Below, in pieces: positions 32,555 to 36,668 of a stretch of DNA of 36,668 nt. This stretch comes from Treponema sp. (lineage in GTDB: Bacteria; Spirochaetota; Spirochaetia; Treponematales; Treponemataceae). The stretch covers positions 1-36,668 of the forward strand of contig JAFLSR010000022.1 of assembly GCA_022510845.1 (NCBI GenBank), read 5' to 3'. Made by a program: the position numbers and the translations under genes. Below the pieces are notes generated by a model that did no database searches, had not been told where the DNA came from, and saw only the letters and a program-made list of their open reading frames with translations. Position 1 is the stretch's first letter. Every line of letters starts with the position of its first letter.

Positions 32555-34090
32555 TTATTTTTTCGTGGACTTTTTCTTCTCTTGCGGCGGCTTTGTTTCA
32601 TTGGTTTTCTTCATCGCGATTTTTACGACATTGATTGCGCCGTCATATATTTTGATTTTGTTGTTGTCCAAAATGCTTTTGATGTAGAGTTTCAGAAGGT
32701 CGTCTTCCTCAACGAGCATTTTCAAAATGCGGTTCAAGATTTGGGGATTGGTCGCTTCCTTTGTGCCGCCTCCGATTTCGGACGAGCGAATCGCGCCCCA
32801 AGCCTCGTGTCGCCCGACGCGCTGAATGAAAAGTTTCGGAATCGGGTAGAACGAAAGTTCGCTCGGCTTCGTTATCATCACATCGCTTACGTGCATCAGT
32901 AGATTCGTGCAGTAGACCGCCGCATAAAAATCCGAATGCAGGAAAATGTGCACGCCAGTCAACTTTGTCTTTTTCGCGCTTTCGGCGAAGGCTTGAGTTT
33001 TTTTCCAGTCCGTGTGCATTTGATACGGAATCGAATTTTTTTCGAGCGCGAGTTTGAGTTCGTTCCAGCGGCCTTCGTGGTCGCCCATGTTTATAAGGAG
33101 GCAGACTTTTTTCTGTTCGATGTAGGTCTTGCAATAATTTGCGATTTCGCCGAATTTCGAAGCCTGCGCCCCCGCGCCTCCCATCGTAAGAAGCAGACGG
33201 CGTGCCTCGTGATTCTTTTCGCGTTCGAGCCGCATTTCGCAATCCGACTTTATCGAATCGAGGATTTCATAGTCAACGTAGTGCCCCGTCTGCACGATTT
33301 CGTCCTGCGGAATGCAATTCGAAATGGGCGCGCCCTTCTCCATGTGGATGAGCGTGCGGTAGCCCATGTACGCGCTTGGCGATTGCACCGTGTGGATGCT
33401 TCCTTCCACGAGCCAAAATGCGAGCGGCAAGTTGTCGGGAATCATCGAAACGACTTTTTTCATTCCGCACAAGATCGCGCTCCAGCCCACCCAAGGATGC
33501 GCCGCGACCACAGGAATTTCTTTGGGAAGTTTTTCCAATGCGGCAGTGAAGAGTTTCGAGACTTCGCGGTTTTGAATGGCGGAATCAAGACGCGCGTTCA
33601 TTCCGCTTGTGATTGGCTCCCAAATCAGCGTGTTGAAAAGTTTTGATTTTTGCGAAAGGCGCGAAAGTGAATTGTACGCACCCTCAAGGAATTTTATGGA
33701 CTTTTCAATCGGGGTTTCCGAAAATGACATCAAGTCCAAAAGATAGGCGCGCACACCCATGCTGTTCGCCGCGCTCGCAAGCGCGATGGCGATTCGCCAA
33801 TGTCCGAAGCCCATCCTGATTGTGCCGATTACGAGCGAATTCTTCGGGTCGATTTCCTGCGCTTTAAAAGGCTTGCCTTTTTCATCGAGCATCGATTCGG
33901 CTTCGCTTCGCCGCACCAAAGTGAGCACGTTGAAATTTTTGTAGACTTCGCCTTTGGGAATCGCGACCAAATCAAACGCCTCGCGCTGGATGCCGAAAAG
34001 AATTCGGCACGCCATGCTTCCAACACGCGCTCTTGCCGCGGCAAAACGAGAAACTTTATTTTGGAAAATGAAATTTTCCTTTTTCTTCAT
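32555..34090 (-). CDS. Unassigned GT-B-like protein (possible glycosyltransferase, MGDG-synthase/GT28-like)
   Basis: 511 residues from ATG 34090; an alternative TTG at 34138 would overlap metE. The protein has no signal peptide. After about 80 N-terminal residues comes SLVIGTIRMGFGHWRIAIAL, resembling the nucleotide-sugar-fold glycine loop of MGDG synthase/MurG-type enzymes (GGGHxxAA replaced by GFGHWRIA). The C-terminal half contains RLLLTMGGAGAQASKFGEIA, a typical second Rossmann start, and VMITKPSELSFYPIPKLFI, like the donor-binding loop of GT28 enzymes. The C-terminus is a lysine-rich tail (NETKPPQEKKKSTKK). I infer a GT-B fold transferase, perhaps making a glycolipid, but substrate and family name are unknown. 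It lies 4 bp after metE, so translational coupling is likely. Confidence 0.6.
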   Translation of the reverse strand: MKKKENFIFQNKVSRFAAARARVGSMACRILFGIQREAFDLVAIPKGEVYKNFNVLTLVRRSEAESMLDEKGKPFKAQEIDPKNSLVIGTIRMGFGHWRIAIALASAANSMGVRAYLLDLMSFSETPIEKSIKFLEGAYNSLSRLSQKSKLFNTLIWEPITSGMNARLDSAIQNREVSKLFTAALEKLPKEIPVVAAHPWVGWSAILCGMKKVVSMIPDNLPLAFWLVEGSIHTVQSPSAYMGYRTLIHMEKGAPISNCIPQDEIVQTGHYVDYEILDSIKSDCEMRLEREKNHEARRLLLTMGGAGAQASKFGEIANYCKTYIEQKKVCLLINMGDHEGRWNELKLALEKNSIPYQMHTDWKKTQAFAESAKKTKLTGVHIFLHSDFYAAVYCTNLLMHVSDVMITKPSELSFYPIPKLFIQRVGRHEAWGAIRSSEIGGGTKEATNPQILNRILKMLVEEDDLLKLYIKSILDNNKIKIYDGAINVVKIAMKKTNETKPPQEKKKSTKK

Positions 34091-34094
34091 TTGC

Positions 34095-36344
34095 TCATTT
34101 ATTGTATTTGCTGCGCATTTCCTTTGCGGCCGCGACAAGATTTTTGAGGCTTGCGACAGTCTCGGTTTCTCCGCGCGTTTTTAGGCCGCAGTCAGGATTC
34201 ACCCAAAGTTTTTCCACCGGCTCTTTTTGAACCATTTTTTCGAGCGCGGAAACGATTTCGTCTTTTGAAGGAATTCGCGGCGAATGGATGTCGTAAACGC
34301 CAGGTCCAACTTCCGTCCGGAAATTCGCTTCTTTGAGCGCGTCCAAAATCTTGAGGTCGCTTCTGCTCGCTTCGAATGTAATCACGTCCGCATCCATTTC
34401 GTCGATGTCGCGGATTATGTCGTTGAATTCGCTGTAGCACATGTGGGTGTGGATTTGCGTTTCCGGCTTTACGCCCGAATGCACGAGGCGGAACGCAGGA
34501 ACCGCCCAATCCAAATATTGCGAATGCCAGTCGCTTTTTCGAAGCGGAAGTTTTTCGCGCAAAGCGGCTTCGTCAATCTGAATCACTTTGATTCCGTTCT
34601 TTTCCAAGTCGAGCACTTCGTCCCGGATGGCGAGCGCGATTTGCAATGTCTGCTCTTTTATCGGAATGTCCTCGCGCGGGAACGACCAGTTCAAAATCGT
34701 GACAGGACCTGTGAGCATTCCTTTTACAGGACGCTCGGAAAGGCTCTGCGCATATTGCGACCATTCCACCGTTATGGCGTTCTTTCGGCTGACATCGCCC
34801 CAAATCACAGGCGGCTTTACGCAGCGAGTTCCGTAGGATTGCACCCATGCGTTCTGCGTGAAGAGGAATCCTTCAAGGTTGTTTCCGAAATATTCCACCA
34901 TGTCGTTGCGCTCGAATTCGCCGTGAACCAAAACGTCGATGTCCAGTTCTTCCTGCAAGCGGATGCATTCGGCGATTTTCTTGCGGTTGAATTCGACATA
35001 CTGCTCTTTTGTGATTGCGCCCTTTTTGAAGTCGGCGCGGTTTTTGCGAACTTCCCTCGTCTGCGGGAACGAGCCGATTGTAGTCGTGGGGAATGGAGGC
35101 AAATTGAATTCCTGTTTTTGGATTTTTTCGCGCTCGGCGAATTCGGGCTTTCGCACGAAGTCGGCGTCTTTCAAATTCTTGACCGCGCTTTGAACTTCGC
35201 TGTTCGGAGAAACGCGGCTTTTTTCAAAGAGTTCCGAATTGGTTTTGCCGGAAGCGATGTCGGCGATTTCCGAAAGTTTTTCTTCCGCGAACGAAAAGTG
35301 CTTGAGGATTTCGCCTGAAAGTTTTTCCTCGCCGCGCGTCGTGTACGGCACGTGCAGGAGCGAGCATGAGAATCCGATTGAGATGTTTTCGCGCGGAACG
35401 GATTTTTCTATTTCGGACAAAAGCTGCGAAGCCTTCGCGTAGTTCGCGCGCCAAATGTTTTTTCCTGTCGCGATTCCCGCGAACAAAAGCGCGTTTTTCG
35501 GAAATGATTTTTTTACGAGCGAAAGCGTTTCCTTTCCTTCCACGAAATCAAGTCCGAAGCCGTCGAACGCGATGGAAGTAATCGCGTCGTAGCTGTCGCG
35601 GATGTCGCCAAAGTAAGTTTGCAGGAGGACTTTGATTTTTTTGCCTTCGAGAATTTTTCCGTAAAGCGACTTGAAGAATTCGATGTCGGAAGAATTCGTG
35701 TCGAATACCAAGGCAGGCTCGCAGAGCGAAATCCATTTCGCGCCAGCCGCGCTCGCTTCGTCCAAAAGTTTTTTGTACGCGGCGCAGACATCTTCGGCGT
35801 AATCATTGCGGCTTTTTCCCTGCGCGTAATTGGCGAAATGCAAAAATGTGTATGGGCCGATTGCGCTTGGCACGGTTTCGATTCCGAGAGACTTCGCCTC
35901 AGAAAATTCTCCGAGGATTTTTTCCGCATTGAGCGAAATCTTTGTATCCGATTCAAGTTCGGGAACGATGTAATGGTAGTTCGTGTTGAACCATTTTTTC
36001 ATCGGAAGCGCCTTCACGTCGCCTTGCTCGCCCTGGTATCCGTGCGCCATCGCGAAGTAGGTGTCGAGCGCGCTCAAGCCAAGCGACTTGTAGCGGGCAG
36101 GAATCGCCCCGAGCATCACTGCCGCGTCAAGCATTCCGTCATAATATGAAAAGTCGTTGGAAGGAATGAAATCGATTTTGGCGGCGGACTGCTTTTTCCA
36201 TCCGTATTCACGCAGCGTTTTCGCGCACGCTTCCAGTTCGCTTGAAGAAAGTTCTTTGGCAAAATATTTTTCTTCCGCGAATTTTAGTTCTCTATTGGCT
36301 CCGATTCTGGGAAATCCTATGATAAATGTTTTGTAGTTGCTCAT
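34095..36344 (-). CDS. metE: Cobalamin-independent methionine synthase
   Basis: 749 residues, full length. Both barrels are present: the N-terminal half begins FIIGFPRIGANRELKFAEEK, and the C-terminal catalytic half carries FPTTTIGSFPQT and the zinc ligands His634 and Cys636 (HTHMCYSEF), a Glu in ITFEASRSD and Cys719 in NPDCGLKTRG. It transfers a methyl group from methyl-tetrahydropteroyl-polyglutamate to homocysteine. A promoter places transcription at the ATG, so no SAM riboswitch or T-box leader is possible here. The GT-B-like gene follows after 4 bp. Confidence 0.97.
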   Translation of the reverse strand: MSNYKTFIIGFPRIGANRELKFAEEKYFAKELSSSELEACAKTLREYGWKKQSAAKIDFIPSNDFSYYDGMLDAAVMLGAIPARYKSLGLSALDTYFAMAHGYQGEQGDVKALPMKKWFNTNYHYIVPELESDTKISLNAEKILGEFSEAKSLGIETVPSAIGPYTFLHFANYAQGKSRNDYAEDVCAAYKKLLDEASAAGAKWISLCEPALVFDTNSSDIEFFKSLYGKILEGKKIKVLLQTYFGDIRDSYDAITSIAFDGFGLDFVEGKETLSLVKKSFPKNALLFAGIATGKNIWRANYAKASQLLSEIEKSVPRENISIGFSCSLLHVPYTTRGEEKLSGEILKHFSFAEEKLSEIADIASGKTNSELFEKSRVSPNSEVQSAVKNLKDADFVRKPEFAEREKIQKQEFNLPPFPTTTIGSFPQTREVRKNRADFKKGAITKEQYVEFNRKKIAECIRLQEELDIDVLVHGEFERNDMVEYFGNNLEGFLFTQNAWVQSYGTRCVKPPVIWGDVSRKNAITVEWSQYAQSLSERPVKGMLTGPVTILNWSFPREDIPIKEQTLQIALAIRDEVLDLEKNGIKVIQIDEAALREKLPLRKSDWHSQYLDWAVPAFRLVHSGVKPETQIHTHMCYSEFNDIIRDIDEMDADVITFEASRSDLKILDALKEANFRTEVGPGVYDIHSPRIPSKDEIVSALEKMVQKEPVEKLWVNPDCGLKTRGETETVASLKNLVAAAKEMRSKYNK

Positions 36345-36350
36345 TTTACC

Positions 36351-36379
36351 ATTGTATCAAAAAAAACTAAAAAGGTCAA
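36351..36379 (-). promoter_or_regulatory. Leaderless promoter of metE
   Basis: TTGACC (36379-36374), 17-bp A/T-rich spacer, TACAAT (36356-36351), then 6 nt to the ATG at 36344. It is the best example of a leaderless arrangement in the window; no Shine-Dalgarno sequence exists. Confidence 0.7.
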
Positions 36380-36489
36380 TTGTTTCTGTTTTGCGAGCAA
36401 ATGTTTTTGAAAAAAAGTGCGTTTTTCATTGTACAACATTAAAAAAATTGAATTTGATCCTCGGCATCAAAACCATGTGATTCCGCATA

Positions 36490-36668
36490 TCACACGGCTG
36501 CATAGTCGGTCATCACGTCGGTGATTCTTCCGATGGACATGTCAGGCAGTTCCTCGGCCACCATATCAAGGAGATTTTGGTTTGAATAGGTTGCGCGGGT
36601 AACCCTTCCGTAATAAAGAAAGTGTGGTTTTGCTCAAGCCGATTTTGTTTCGCATATCATAGGCATCA
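36490..36668 (-). pseudogene. Frame-disrupted HU-like fragment at the window edge
   Basis: On the minus strand one frame reads YDMRNKIGLSKTTL from the edge. A second frame continues as HFLYYGRVTRATYSNQ, then NLLDMVAEELPDMSIGRI and TDVMTDYAAV before a stop at 36490. The break is near 36620. The pattern resembles the N-terminal part of HU/IHF-like DNA-binding proteins found in gut bacteria, truncated after its first helices. Start and upstream part lie outside the window, so a sequencing error or a genuine decayed gene cannot be separated. The 36380-36489 stretch shows no other feature. Confidence 0.4.

Noticed and set aside
34091..34138. TTG start extending the GT-B-like protein into metE
   Set aside because: It would overlap metE by 44 nt without any binding site; the ATG 4 bp after the metE stop is more economical.
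34284..35318. 344-codon plus-strand frame inside metE
   Set aside because: It is antisense to a full-length metE with intact zinc ligands and has no start signals.
1..36668. CRISPR arrays, transposases, phage genes, toxin-antitoxin pairs
   Set aside because: No regularly spaced repeats and no recognisable gene of these kinds were found on either strand.

Overview
The window looks like a chromosomal segment of a treponeme (Spirochaetota), most likely a free-living or gut/rumen species and not a syphilis-type pathogen. The signs are a TatT/TatP/TatQM TRAP transporter of the kind described in Treponema pallidum, a DUF5312 protein (a family I associate with treponemes), ZapA-type division genes in a ribosomal-protein operon, and a GH120-type xylosidase that suits plant-fibre breakdown. 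This assignment is inference from gene content; no rRNA is present.

Layout. (1) 1-7958: the 5' part of a GH120 beta-xylosidase on the minus strand, diverging from an AspT/YidE-type antiporter, then leuS, a DUF5312 protein and the pgeF-like laccase-domain gene. (2) 8030-12397: pgi and a small exported protein on the minus strand, then the lysC-dapB pair. (3) 12586-17982: an orphan MalK/MsmK-type ATPase, a MATE exporter, then infC-rpmI-rplT followed by a zapB-like gene, zapA and a DUF188 gene. (4) 17989-25835, minus strand: tatT, tatP, tatQM, a GH3 lipoprotein, an RsmB-type rRNA methyltransferase and a GAF/HD-GYP protein, all co-directional. (5) 26207-31303, plus strand: a small outer-membrane protein, rsgA-mutS2, argR and a tRNA-Val. 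(6) 31350-36344, minus strand: metE, an unassigned GT-B-like protein and pta. The end of the window carries a frame-disrupted HU-like fragment.

Most genes are housekeeping or metabolic, and I do not see an obvious defence, CRISPR, phage or secretion island. The most interesting signals lie in expression and small elements. Several genes (lysC, rsgA, metE, tatT, and nearly the MATE and HD-GYP genes) have near-consensus promoters whose -10 box lies only 6-14 nt from the start codon and no Shine-Dalgarno sequence, which suggests leaderless or very short-leader mRNAs. Two promoters carry a 7-8 base C/G tract exactly in the -35/-10 spacer, the arrangement known for phase-variable expression in T. 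pallidum. A short ATACCC...GGGTAT palindrome occurs in frame inside two unrelated genes. The tRNA-Val has an unusual T-loop, and the pta leader holds a duplicated, RBS-bearing segment around several hairpins.
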